Origin: Nocardia asteroides
GTDB taxonomy: Bacteria > Actinomycetota > Actinomycetes > Mycobacteriales > Mycobacteriaceae
Assembly (NCBI GenBank): GCA_019930625.1
Contig: CP082844.1
Coordinates: forward strand, 5,208,001-5,272,000
Reading direction: 5' to 3'
DNA: 64,000 nucleotides
Position 1 is the stretch's first letter. Every line of letters begins with the position of its first letter. Below the pieces are notes generated by a model. The model was not told the DNA's origin. It made no database searches and saw only the letters and a program-made list of their open reading frames with translations. Made by a program: the position numbers and the translations under genes. This document shows, in pieces, positions 8,325 through 17,020 of this stretch.

Positions 8325-10025
8325 TTGAGCGCATCGGGCGAACACCGCGAAACCGCCGGGCAGACCACGACGCCGAGGTCATCGATCTGGCTGGGGTTTC
8401 TGGGCACCGCGTCGGTGGTGGCCTACACGGTGCTGTTCGAGTTGGTACGCACCCTGGTGGTGAATTCGTTCGGCGAGAACGCCGTCGTGGAATTCCTCAA
8501 CGGCCCGTTGCGATGGTTCTCGGCGCTGTTCGTCGCCGCGGCGGCCACGTACGCGCTGCACCGGTTCGCCGTCGGGTATCGCACCAAGCTGCGCACCGCC
8601 CGCGCCATGGACTCGATGGCCGGGCTGGTCGAGCCGGGGCCCGCGCTGGCCGATCCGAGCCCACGGGTGGTCACGCCCCCGCCGCGGAGGGTCGCCGCCT
8701 TGAACGGGCATCTCATCGCCGCGGTCCTGCGGGACCTGCCGGTGCACGACTACGAGACGGTCGCGCTGCTGGCGGTGCTCAACGCCATTCGCGATACCCC
8801 GGGACGGTTGCCGGTGGCGAGAGAACCCTCGGCGCGCACCGCGACAATGCTGCTGGAAGGACTGCGCCGACGCGGCGTCCTCGCCCACGACGGTGCCCAG
8901 CGCTTCTGTGTGCGGCAGGTGCCCGAACTGCCGGATCGAGCGACGGTCACGGCGGGGCCGCAATGGGGTGCGGCGCTCACCGCGCTGCTGCACCACTACG
9001 CCGACCGCGCTGGCCGCTGGGCGATCGCGCTGGAGACGCGGCGCTTCGCGGTAGGCGCGCGCCGATGGTTCGAGGCCGAGGAACCATACCTGCGCGCCTT
9101 GGTGGCCGCGTGCGCGAATCCCGGCGTGGAATTTCCCGCGGCGGCGCTGGCGCACCTGCTCGGCATCGGTAGCGCACTGGACGTGTGGTACGCGCGAATC
9201 GGTATGGCCGAGAACGAGCGTGGAGTGCCCGACGATCTGTGCTCGCTTCCCGGACTCGACGACCTGAACCGGGATCTGATGTTGCTACGGGCCGGCCGGC
9301 TGCCAGAGCGTCCGCGCGGCTACCGGCCGCGGCGATTGTCGACGAGCCTGGCCGCCCGGTGGGAACACCACGCGGCGCTGCGACGGCTCGCCACCGTCCC
9401 GCTGGATCTGGACGAAGTCGCCGACCAACTGGAAACCGCCTGGTGGCTGCTGCCGCGTGACGACATCCCCGGCGAGGTGTGCGCGCTGATCAACCTCGCC
9501 GTCGTGCACATCCGGCAAGGACGCCTCGACGCCGCGCAGGATCGTCTCGAACTCGCCGAATCCCTCACCCGCACCGGCCTCGATCCCGACGGACGCGCCC
9601 AGACCCACGAGACGATGGGCGCCCTGTGGTGGGCTCGCGGCGAACCCCGCCGAGCGCTGCGCTGCTGGCAGCTCGCCCTGAGCGCATACCGGGTACTCGA
9701 CGACGACCCCGGCATCGGCCGCTGCCTGCAACACCTCGGTTCCGCAGTCGTCATCGCCCCCGATTACGCCACCCTGCTCCTGCCCACCGACCAGCCCCTC
9801 ACCCGCGTCGAAGCCCTCCGCCAAGCCACCGGGTGGCTCGCCGAAGCCCGCCGCAGGCATCCGGCCGCTCACCACGCCGAACGCTATGCCGCACAGGCTC
9901 GCACCGCACTGCGCTCCGGCCGTGGCTTCCGCAACCTCCTCCCGGCCGGCCATCGCACTCCACTGTCGCGCATCGACCAGTGGCCCGCATCCGTCGACGA
10001 CCACGCCCCTGCACCGGCGCTGTGA
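8325..10025 (+). CDS. Membrane protein with C-terminal TPR-like region, unknown function
   Basis: I do not recognise a named family. Two hydrophobic segments near the N-terminus (about residues 20-45 and 60-80) are followed by a long soluble part. Residues about 390-500 look like tetratricopeptide repeats (EVCALINLAVVHIRQGRLDA, then AQTHETMGALWWARGEPRRA). The TTG at 8325 is preferred because AAGGAA lies just upstream; a GTG at 8298 is the alternative. It follows the permease by about 50 bp and may be in the same operon, so it could be a regulator or assembly factor of that transporter, but nothing in the sequence proves this. Confidence 0.7.
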   Translation: MSASGEHRETAGQTTTPRSSIWLGFLGTASVVAYTVLFELVRTLVVNSFGENAVVEFLNGPLRWFSALFVAAAATYALHRFAVGYRTKLRTARAMDSMAGLVEPGPALADPSPRVVTPPPRRVAALNGHLIAAVLRDLPVHDYETVALLAVLNAIRDTPGRLPVAREPSARTATMLLEGLRRRGVLAHDGAQRFCVRQVPELPDRATVTAGPQWGAALTALLHHYADRAGRWAIALETRRFAVGARRWFEAEEPYLRALVAACANPGVEFPAAALAHLLGIGSALDVWYARIGMAENERGVPDDLCSLPGLDDLNRDLMLLRAGRLPERPRGYRPRRLSTSLAARWEHHAALRRLATVPLDLDEVADQLETAWWLLPRDDIPGEVCALINLAVVHIRQGRLDAAQDRLELAESLTRTGLDPDGRAQTHETMGALWWARGEPRRALRCWQLALSAYRVLDDDPGIGRCLQHLGSAVVIAPDYATLLLPTDQPLTRVEALRQATGWLAEARRRHPAAHHAERYAAQARTALRSGRGFRNLLPAGHRTPLSRIDQWPASVDDHAPAPAL

Positions 10026-10039
10026 GAGACTACGCAACC

Positions 10040-10651
10040 ATGCCGGAGCTTCGCGTCGCGGTGATCGCCTCCCACAACGGGTCCAATCTGCGTGCGATGC
10101 ACCGAGCTTCCGGCGTCCCGGACGCACGGTTCCGGATCGTGCTGGTCATCAGCAACAACAGCGACTCCGGCGCGCTGCGCTACGCGCGGGATCACCAGAT
10201 CCCGGTCCGGCACCTGTCCGGACGCACCCACGACGACCCGGACGAAGCCATCCGCGCCGCACTCGTCGAGCACGCGGTCGATCTGGTGGTGACCGCCGGT
10301 TACCTCAAGAAGATCGGGCCGCGGACCAGGAGCGAATTCGCCGACCGGATCATCAATGTCCACCCCGCGTTGTTACCCCGCCACGGCGGCCCCGGCATGT
10401 ACGGCGAGCACGTGCACCGAGCCGTCCTCGACGCCGGAGACCTCCTCACAGGCGCGTCCGTCCATGTCGTCTCCGGCGAATACGACGCCGGTGAGGTCAT
10501 CGCGCAGGCCACGGTGCCGGTCCATCCGGGAGACACCGCCGAGACGCTCGGTGCGCGCGTCCTGGAAGCCGAACACACCTTGCTTCCCGATGTGGTGCGG
10601 CGAATCGCGACGGACAACGCGTTCCCGGCACGCGCAACCACGTGCCCGTGA
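10040..10651 (+). CDS. PurN-like formyltransferase (phosphoribosylglycinamide formyltransferase family)
   Basis: The 203-residue product has the formyltransferase signature set: SHNGSNL near the start, VTAGYLKKIGP, the catalytic NVHPALLPRHGG loop with its His, and TGASVHVVSGEYDAG with the catalytic Asp. Length and order match PurN, which uses 10-formyl-tetrahydrofolate to make formyl-GAR in purine synthesis. It is not next to purH or other pur genes, so it may be a paralogue acting on another amine substrate. The gene ends with GTGA, where a damaged histidine phosphatase gene begins. Confidence 0.85.
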   Translation: MPELRVAVIASHNGSNLRAMHRASGVPDARFRIVLVISNNSDSGALRYARDHQIPVRHLSGRTHDDPDEAIRAALVEHAVDLVVTAGYLKKIGPRTRSEFADRIINVHPALLPRHGGPGMYGEHVHRAVLDAGDLLTGASVHVVSGEYDAGEVIAQATVPVHPGDTAETLGARVLEAEHTLLPDVVRRIATDNAFPARATTCP

Positions 10652-10800
10652 CCGCACGAGCCACTCTCGTTCTGGTTCGTCATGCCGAGCCCTACCGTCC
10701 GCGCCCAGGCGGCCCGGCGACTATGAACGTTCTCGGCAGCCACGGCTCTTCGATCTCCCGGGCTCTGGTCGGTTTCGGCGGCCGTGAGGCGACCGGGCAT
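10648..10800 (+). pseudogene. Histidine phosphatase family relic
   Basis: A frame beginning at GTG 10648, overlapping the previous stop by 4 bp, reads TARATLVLVRHAEPYRPRPGGP. The RHAE motif is the signature of the phosphoglycerate mutase-like histidine phosphatases. After about 75 bases the match moves to another frame (DYERSRQPRLF) and then stops near 10787. A whole enzyme would need about 170-200 residues, so only a shifted, truncated N-terminus remains. Its coupling to the PurN-like gene suggests a former two-gene operon. Confidence 0.55.
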
Positions 10801-10894
10801 TCAGCCGTGCGATGCCGATGCCCGCGATCTACCGGGTGGATTTCGAGAACGACCGCGTCCGGAACCGGTGGCGGGTAGGTATTCGTTTCGTGCG

Positions 10895-11305
10895 CTATTC
10901 CCCGGGGAGAAGAGGGGGAATTCGAGCCGATATATGTTCGCGCGCTTGCTCACATTCGGTCATGCTGTGCGGGCAGGCGAGAGCATGCTCGATCAGTTCC
11001 TTGGCCGCTTGTGCCTGCGCGATGCGCCGCTCGAGCTCGTCGACGTGGTGGCACAGCAGATCCCGGTGTTCCATCGGGTCCGCGGTGGACAGCACCGTTG
11101 CCAACTGCCCCAGCGTGAGACCAGCCTCCTTGCCCATCAGGATCAACGCCACGCGTTCGAGGTCCGTCTGCTCGTACAGCCGCTGGCCACCGTTGCGGCG
11201 AGCAGGCTCCAGCAGCCCGAGGCTCTCCCAGTACCGCAGCACGTGTGTGCCGAGCCCGAACCGCCGGGCCAGATCGCCGATGGTCAGCATCTCACTTGAC
11301 TTCAT
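10895..11305 (-). CDS. MerR family transcriptional regulator
   Basis: The 136-residue product has the MerR winged helix at its N-terminus (MLTIGDLARRFGLGTHVLRYW, then ESLGLLEPARRNGGQRLY), followed by a long dimerisation helix. The C-terminal part contains three Cys (CHH, ACPHSMTEC), which could bind a metal or respond to redox, but they do not match a known sensor pattern I can name. It is transcribed away from the lipoprotein gene at 11333 with only 27 bp between the starts, so it probably controls both directions from that gap. MSKSSEM-type upstream starts are not used; the ATG at 11305 gives MKSSEML. Confidence 0.88.
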   Translation of the reverse strand: MKSSEMLTIGDLARRFGLGTHVLRYWESLGLLEPARRNGGQRLYEQTDLERVALILMGKEAGLTLGQLATVLSTADPMEHRDLLCHHVDELERRIAQAQAAKELIEHALACPHSMTECEQAREHISARIPPLLPGE

Positions 11306-11332
11306 GTGTCCATTAACCGGCACGCTGGCGGC
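11306..11332. promoter_or_regulatory. MerR / lipoprotein divergent control region
   Basis: Only 27 bp separate the two starts. On the plus strand a TTGACT (11296-11301) and a CACGCT 19 bp downstream (11321-11326) would give the elongated spacer typical of MerR-controlled promoters; the plus-strand ATG would then be nearly leaderless. The -10 match is poor, so this is tentative. Confidence 0.3.
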
Positions 11333-11920
11333 ATGAGCAAACCAGTGAATCCGGAAGAGCCCGAGCGCTCCGCGGCGGTGAGGCTGCCGCAACACCGTCC
11401 CTACCAACTGATCAGGAATCGCGTATCGAACAACAAGGTGCGAGCCAAAACGGTGCTCACTGCATTCGGTGTCGTGTCACTGCTGGCCACTGCACTCAGC
11501 GGTTGCGGAGCCGGCGATGGCGACACACCGCCCCCCGCGGAGAACCAGGTCGAGATTCTCGAACTCGAAGTCGAGAACGATCAGTACGCGGCCCCAGATC
11601 TCGATCGCGCGGGAATGAGCATCGGCGATATGGATATTTTCTCCGGAAACGCTATAAAGAACGGGCAGAAGGTCGGACGCGGGGGCGGCACTTGCCAAGC
11701 CATACATGTCGACGGAGAAAAGGTCACTTCGCAGTGCTTGCTCACGATGCAGTTCGAGAGCGGCTCGGTCACGTTGCAGGCCGTGTGGGTCAGGGGCGCG
11801 AACCCGCTGGACATGGCCATCACCGGCGGCACAGGCTCCTACCTCGATGCCGGGGGCAGTGTTCGCTTCTGGGACATCGGGACACCGAACGAGAGAGTAC
11901 GCGCCGAAATCATCCGTTGA
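11333..11920 (+). CDS. Lipoprotein with allene-oxide-cyclase-like barrel domain
   Basis: An N-terminal hydrophobic segment ends in the lipobox ALSGC, predicting a lipoprotein. The mature part (about residues 75-195) resembles the allene oxide cyclase / dirigent-like eight-stranded barrel: a central GTCQAIHV...SQCLLTMQF and the MAITGGTGSYLDAGG loop, which is highly typical. Bacterial members include secreted proteins of unknown role and pericyclase-type enzymes in polyketide pathways; no such pathway is seen here. About 35 residues precede the signal sequence in the chosen frame. A GTG at 11438 would give a more normal signal peptide, so the start is uncertain. The adjacent MerR gene likely regulates it. 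Confidence 0.75.
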   Translation: MSKPVNPEEPERSAAVRLPQHRPYQLIRNRVSNNKVRAKTVLTAFGVVSLLATALSGCGAGDGDTPPPAENQVEILELEVENDQYAAPDLDRAGMSIGDMDIFSGNAIKNGQKVGRGGGTCQAIHVDGEKVTSQCLLTMQFESGSVTLQAVWVRGANPLDMAITGGTGSYLDAGGSVRFWDIGTPNERVRAEIIR

Positions 11921-12103
11921 TACGGCCGTCAGAGGCAAGGGTGCCCGCCCGCCCTCGTGATTCGTGAACGCTGCCCTTTGCCGCATGCCGGTGCCGCCGA
12001 CATTCGTGGACATCTGTCCTCGGATGCAACGGCCCAATCGAGTGGTGCTGTCCGGTGAAAGCGCAGGGAGATAAGCGGACCATTCGGTCTTGGCGAACTG
12101 GGC

Positions 12104-12310
12104 TCACTTGTGTGCCGTCTGCGGGGCAACGCCGAAGAGATCGCTGACCACGAGGGCGTCGAGATCCATGACATCGGCGATCGTCGCCGTTGCAGGATCG
12201 CGTTGCCCTCGTGGAAGCCTGTTGGTGCAGGTTACGGATTGTTGTATTGGATGCGATTCCGCCCGATTGCCGCGTGACCGGGCCTGCGACCGTGAACCGC
12301 CGGGCACGAC
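12104..12310 (-). pseudogene. Site-specific integrase C-terminal relic
   Basis: The minus strand reads ATIADVMDLDALVVSDLFGV, then APQTAHK, followed by a TGA and then in the same frame AQFAKTEWSAYL. In actinobacterial integrase/transposition proteins this segment normally reads TAHKW, so the TGA looks like a Trp codon mutated to stop. No upstream catalytic domain is left. The rest of the gap (11921-12326) shows no gene I can support. Confidence 0.4.
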
Positions 12311-12326
12311 CGGCCAATCTCCGAAA

Positions 12327-13295
12327 TCACTGCGACGGAGGCACTTTCGCTTCTCGGGGAGACCTGTCGGGACGCAGGCCGCGCCAGCTGGGGTGGCGCA
12401 GGCCCTCGGGGGTGACTTCGCGGTATTCGATGTCGGCGACGAGGACCGGCTCCACCCAGTGAGCGGTAGCGGCGAGGGCTCGCGGCGGGGCGATGTCGAA
12501 GGGCGTGTCCGGGCGGGCCAGCTCGTTCAGCCGGGTTTGCAGGGAGCGGCGGGCGTGCATGGTCCATCCGGTGCCGACATTGCCGATGTGCACCAGGTGA
12601 TCGTGGTCGTCGTATGCGCCTAGCGCGAGCGAACCGAACGTCGTGGAGAAACGGCCCGTGCCGGGCAGCCAGCCCGCGACGACGACCTCGGTCGTTCTAC
12701 GCAGCGGCGTCTTGATCCACAACGGGGACCGGCGGCCGGGGTAGTAGGCGGAGTCGAGGCGCTTGGCGATGATGCCTTCCAGGCCGTGCTCGCGGGCGAC
12801 GTCCATCAGGGTGGTGGGATCGATATCCGGGTAATACGGCGGGGTGCGGGCCAGCGGCCGGTCGAGCGCGAGTTCCGCCAAGCGCTCGCGGCGCTCGGTG
12901 TAGGGCAGATTCATCAGAAACGAACCGTCGAGGGCAAGCAGATCGAAGGCCAGGTACTGCGCCGGGAAGCCGCGCAGCAACTCCGCACCCGGCGAGATCA
13001 CATGCATCCGCCGCTGCAGGCGACCGAACGACGGCGCCCCCGTCACCGGATCGGGCGCGACGATCTCACCGTCGAGCAACAGCTCGCCTCCCTCACCCAG
13101 ATCCGCCAGAACCGCTGTGAGCTCAGGAAACGATCCGCTGAGATCCCGATTGTTGCGACTATAGAACCGGCAGTCCCCGTCCCCGCACCGCGCGATGGCG
13201 CGAATGCCGTCCCATTTCATCTCGAACGCCCACCGGCCGCGCTCCTGCGGTGGCCGTCCGGAGACGGCCAGCATCGGCGCCGGCGCTGACAGCAC
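12327..13295 (-). CDS. ATP-dependent DNA ligase (LigC-like)
   Basis: The 322-residue product joins DNA nicks using ATP. The nucleotidyl-transfer lysine lies in EMKWDGIRAI near residue 27. Further motifs are LLLDGEIVAPD (motif III), GLEGIIAKRLDSAY (motif IV/V region) and PLWIKTPLRR (motif V). An OB-fold domain follows (VVVAGWLPGTGRFSTTFGSL). The size and the lack of polymerase or nuclease domains match the stand-alone LigC type found beside LigD in actinobacteria. It starts at a GTG. The neighbours give no repair operon; no Ku gene is nearby. Confidence 0.9.
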   Translation of the reverse strand: MLSAPAPMLAVSGRPPQERGRWAFEMKWDGIRAIARCGDGDCRFYSRNNRDLSGSFPELTAVLADLGEGGELLLDGEIVAPDPVTGAPSFGRLQRRMHVISPGAELLRGFPAQYLAFDLLALDGSFLMNLPYTERRERLAELALDRPLARTPPYYPDIDPTTLMDVAREHGLEGIIAKRLDSAYYPGRRSPLWIKTPLRRTTEVVVAGWLPGTGRFSTTFGSLALGAYDDHDHLVHIGNVGTGWTMHARRSLQTRLNELARPDTPFDIAPPRALAATAHWVEPVLVADIEYREVTPEGLRHPSWRGLRPDRSPREAKVPPSQ

Positions 13296-13354
13296 ACCAA
13301 CAGCATATCCTTAGCAAACATCCGTGCCGGATCGGCTCGGCAGACCGGTCTCCA

Positions 13355-13669
13355 TCAGGGGCGGTGCATGAACGCCATCAGGCAGCACTCCTTGGTGCTC
13401 GCGCTGTCGATGCTCCGTTCGATCACGCTGACCAGCTCCCAACCCTGGGATTCGAGCAGTTCGATGCCATTGAGCAGGTGGACAACCGGCTCGAAGATCG
13501 CGGACCTGTTGTCTCCCAGGGTGCGGAACTCCACACGCGGAGGCGAGCTCAGGACCAGGTTCCGGCGCGGATAGGACCGCAGGTCCACCGCGCCGTTCAG
13601 TACGGCGATCACGTCGAAGACGGGTCCGGGTGCAGGAGTATTCACGTCCTCATCATGCATACTCGACAC
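13355..13669 (-). CDS. Small DUF4177-like protein
   Basis: A 104-residue protein whose C-terminal half has the pattern LNGIELLESQGWELVSVIER, like the L-N-x-x-G-x-x-GWELV core of DUF4177 proteins. No signal peptide or membrane segment is seen. Function is unknown. A second start at Met4 is possible. Confidence 0.6.
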   Translation of the reverse strand: MSSMHDEDVNTPAPGPVFDVIAVLNGAVDLRSYPRRNLVLSSPPRVEFRTLGDNRSAIFEPVVHLLNGIELLESQGWELVSVIERSIDSASTKECCLMAFMHRP

Positions 13670-13884
13670 CTCCGGCCAAAGTATCGAGCACCAAGCGCTT
13701 TTCGCCGCGCGCGGATGGCAAAGGGCCGCTCGATCACACGGAATTCACCGAGGGATTCTGTGCGCGACGCAGTGCCTGCCTGCATGCGGATCGCTAGGTA
13801 CGAACTGCTCTCGACCTGCGTCGCAGCCCCTCATCGCGGCAATGCGCGATGTCGCATCGAATGCGGTCATCCTGAGCCCCGCGA

Positions 13885-15090
13885 TCACAATCCGAGCTTG
13901 GTGACCGCGTTGTCCTCCAGCGGGTTGGCGGTCCGAATGTAGCCGTGGACGGTGCGCGGGTTGGACCACCGGCCTTGGCGCATGATCTCGCGGTCGCTGG
14001 CGCCGCCGAGCGCGGCCTGGGTGGCGAATCCGGCGCGCAGCGAATGACCGGAGAACAGGGCCGGGTCGAGTCCGGCGCGGGCGGCATAGCGCTTGACCAG
14101 CTCGGCGACCGCTCGGCCGGACATGGCGCGATCGCCGATCACGCCGTGCCGGGTGATGGTGGGGAACAGCGGAAGATCCGCGTCGGTGAGGGTGGTGCCG
14201 GTGAAGCCGTGGCAACGGTGGATCCCCGGCGCTCCCGCGGAAACGTCGGCCAGCCGAGCGCGCACGCCGGATGTCCCGGCGGCGGCGTGAATTTCGCGCA
14301 GACGCAGCCAGTCCGCGAGAGCGCAGACCGGACAGGTCGCGGGGCGCCGCCCCCGGGGCAGGGCCACGCGCTGTTCGGCCGAGCCGGTCGGGTCGGTCTT
14401 CGTCGCGGGCAGCCGGATCAGCAGGATCGGCTCCCCGGTGGTGTGGTCGAGGCCGACCTCGACGTCGCCGATGCGCAAACCGGCCAATTCGCTGCGGCGC
14501 AACGCGCCGGCGAAACCGATGAGCAGAACAAGGGCATCCCGGCGGCGTGCGGGTTCGGTGGGCCAGCCCGCTTCGGGAAGCCCGCCCAGGAGCTGATCGA
14601 GAGTGTGCAGCAGGACGGGGCGTTTGCGATTGGGCCGAGTGCGCCGGGTACGGCGGATACCGCGCAGCGTCAGACGAACCACATCCGAACGCGTCGGCGA
14701 CGGCAGGCCGTTGGCCGCGTGCACCGCCGCGATCGCGGCCGACTTGCGTTCCAACGTCGCCGGACTGAATGCCCACTCGCCGCTGTCACGGCGTGCGTCG
14801 GCGGCCGCGGCCAGATAAACGGCGACGTCGAGCGCGTCGGCAGGAAGCGCCTGGCGGCCCTCTGCGGTGCACCACGCCGACCAGGCCACCCAGTCGGCCC
14901 GGTAGGCACGCAGAGTGTTCGCCGATTGGGACGCTTCGAGATATCGGCGCAGCGAACCGGCTTGGTCGTCATCGAAGCGATCACGCACCAACCGCAATGC
15001 CACGGCATCGACCAGGACGCTGCGCACGCCATGCCGCAACTGCGTGCGCACCGACTCCGGGACCGCGACCACGCTGGATCGATCGTCCAT
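13885..15090 (-). CDS. Tyrosine-type site-specific recombinase (integrase)
   Basis: The 401-residue product has an N-terminal core-binding/SAM-like domain (about residues 35-140) and a C-terminal catalytic domain. The catalytic set is visible: Arg in GALRRSELAGL, HSLR in GHSLRAGFATQAAL, the Trp/His position in GRWSNPRT and the nucleophile Tyr in VHGYIR. The family catalyses strand exchange for integration or resolution. No att repeats or tRNA gene lies beside it, so the element it serves is unclear. The ATG at 15090 starts MDDRSSVVAV. It lies between a DNA ligase region and a carboxylesterase, near an integrase relic at 12.1 kb, which suggests a former integration hotspot. Confidence 0.88.
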   Translation of the reverse strand: MDDRSSVVAVPESVRTQLRHGVRSVLVDAVALRLVRDRFDDDQAGSLRRYLEASQSANTLRAYRADWVAWSAWCTAEGRQALPADALDVAVYLAAAADARRDSGEWAFSPATLERKSAAIAAVHAANGLPSPTRSDVVRLTLRGIRRTRRTRPNRKRPVLLHTLDQLLGGLPEAGWPTEPARRRDALVLLIGFAGALRRSELAGLRIGDVEVGLDHTTGEPILLIRLPATKTDPTGSAEQRVALPRGRRPATCPVCALADWLRLREIHAAAGTSGVRARLADVSAGAPGIHRCHGFTGTTLTDADLPLFPTITRHGVIGDRAMSGRAVAELVKRYAARAGLDPALFSGHSLRAGFATQAALGGASDREIMRQGRWSNPRTVHGYIRTANPLEDNAVTKLGL

Positions 15091-15256
15091 GGCTGGCTCC
15101 CGCGTTCCGGTCGGCGACTGACTGTCCGCGCCAGCACATTCGGCGCGAGAATCCAGCCTACGGCACTCCGAGAGCACCCTCACGATCGAAAGCTCGCCGC
15201 GCTCCGGCTCCGCTGCCCAGGCACTGCGCCGGACCCGCAGCAGCAATCAGCAAGCG

Positions 15257-16768
15257 TCACAGTGACAGCGGGCCGGGGAGGTCCAGGGTGTCGAACCGGT
15301 GCGTGGCCCAGATCAGCCTCGAGCGTTCCTCGGGATAGGGCTGGGTGATCGACTCGGCGGTGTAGACACGGGTGAGCCGGGTGTCCGAATCGTAGCGAGC
15401 CCAGCCGGGGTCGCCTGTGGTCGCGAAATTCACCCAGTCGCTGCGCATCTGCTGGGAGACGCGCACCACCTCATCCGCGGCGTTCGGATGAGCGGAGGGA
15501 TGGCCGCGCACATCGTCCACGCTGAGCGTGGCGAAGACGAGCATGAAGTCGAGGCTGTGTGAGGCGCCTTGCTCCGAGTTGAAGCTCCAGCACAGTTCGT
15601 AGGTCCAGACCGGCCCGCCACCGGCATGGTGGGCGTGTGCGAGATGCAAGCTGGGCATCCGAAACAGCCAGTCGGAGTTGACCAGTTCGTACAACTGCCC
15701 GTGCGTGGCATCGGGGTACGCGGCACGGTAAAGGCCAAGGCTGTCGGAGGCGGGCGCGAGACGGTCGAGTACGGCGGTCACCTGATCCTCGGTCACCTCG
15801 CTGCCGAGCAAGCCGTTGAACAGCCGGTATTCGTCCCGGGTGTGCCCAACGAGCAGATCGATGCCCTCTGCGGTGCCTGCGGCGAGCGCGCGCCATGGCG
15901 CGCTTGGGAGCACGGCACCGTCGACGACGGGTGAGAACGGTGTCGGGGTCAGCGCCATCGGTCCCCACGTTTCGACGAATCCGGGCATCTTCTGGATGAC
16001 CGCGTCCGTCGCGTTGATCAGCGCGCGCGGCGAGACACCGGCCAGCTCACCCACGGTGGCTCGCACACCGAGTTCCGCGGCGATCCTCGCCGAGATGGCG
16101 GCGGCGAGCCGCGGGGTGAAGTACGTTCCCGGGACGCTCTGGGCTATCGCTCGATGAAACAGCCCGGCGGCCATCGGCATCGTGAGCAGCGCCGCAAGAC
16201 AGCCCGCCCCGGCGGACTGCCCGAACACGGTCACCTTGCCCGGATCGCCGCCGAACGCGGCCACATTGTTCTGCACCCAACGCAACGCGGCGACCTGGTC
16301 GAGAATGCCGCGGTTGTCCGGGGCTCCGGCGATATGAGCGAAACCTTCCGCGCCGACGCGATAGTTCATGCTGACCACCACCACACCGGCCCCGGCGAGA
16401 GTCGCACCATCGTGATGCGGGTTACCGGAACGGCCACCCAGATACGCACCGCCGTGGATCCACACCATCACCGGCAGCCCGGCGGCGCCGAGGTCAGGTG
16501 ACCAGACGTTGAGGGTCAAGCAGTCGCCGGAACCGTCATCGGTGTCCCCGGACATCGACGGCACCGCGCTGCCCGCCTGGGGAACCGGTGGACCGAACGC
16601 CGACGCGTCGCGCACGCCATCCCACGGCTGTGCCGGGACCGGCGCCGCGAACCGTCGGATACCGAACGGTGGCTGGGCGTAGGGGAGACCCCGGAAGACC
16701 GCGACGGCGTCCTCCCACCTGCCACGCACAACTCCGGCAGCAGTGCGTATCTCGGGTTCGATGTTCAC
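15257..16768 (-). CDS. Type B carboxylesterase
   Basis: The 503-residue alpha/beta hydrolase has the type B carboxylesterase marks: GDCLTLNVWSP near residue 90, the oxyanion hole in WIHGGAYLGG, and the nucleophile elbow FGQSAGAG. The acidic residue is probably the Glu in TRDEYRLF. It hydrolyses carboxylic esters; the substrate is unknown and no signal peptide is seen, so it is probably cytoplasmic. The GTG at 16768 follows GAAGGAAAG; the longer frame to 16894 adds a poor N-terminus. It stands alone. Confidence 0.9.
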   Translation of the reverse strand: MNIEPEIRTAAGVVRGRWEDAVAVFRGLPYAQPPFGIRRFAAPVPAQPWDGVRDASAFGPPVPQAGSAVPSMSGDTDDGSGDCLTLNVWSPDLGAAGLPVMVWIHGGAYLGGRSGNPHHDGATLAGAGVVVVSMNYRVGAEGFAHIAGAPDNRGILDQVAALRWVQNNVAAFGGDPGKVTVFGQSAGAGCLAALLTMPMAAGLFHRAIAQSVPGTYFTPRLAAAISARIAAELGVRATVGELAGVSPRALINATDAVIQKMPGFVETWGPMALTPTPFSPVVDGAVLPSAPWRALAAGTAEGIDLLVGHTRDEYRLFNGLLGSEVTEDQVTAVLDRLAPASDSLGLYRAAYPDATHGQLYELVNSDWLFRMPSLHLAHAHHAGGGPVWTYELCWSFNSEQGASHSLDFMLVFATLSVDDVRGHPSAHPNAADEVVRVSQQMRSDWVNFATTGDPGWARYDSDTRLTRVYTAESITQPYPEERSRLIWATHRFDTLDLPGPLSL

Positions 16769-17020
16769 GCGGTGCTCGCTTTCCTTCGGTAGGTCATCGG
16801 CTGCGGGGGAGCGAAGGTGGTGATGGTCGACGCACGCACGGTCCGAATATTCACAGCCTGCAACGACATTCAACCCTGCAAGTCGTTTCGTCACCTCCGG
16901 TTTTCGCGCGCAGACATCCGAGAACTCGTCACGGCCAGGGCAAGTCTCCGACAGATCACTGCTCGAACGGAGGTGTCCCGATGTCTGCTGATCGCCCTCG
17001 GAGAGGGTGCTCGACGGGTC

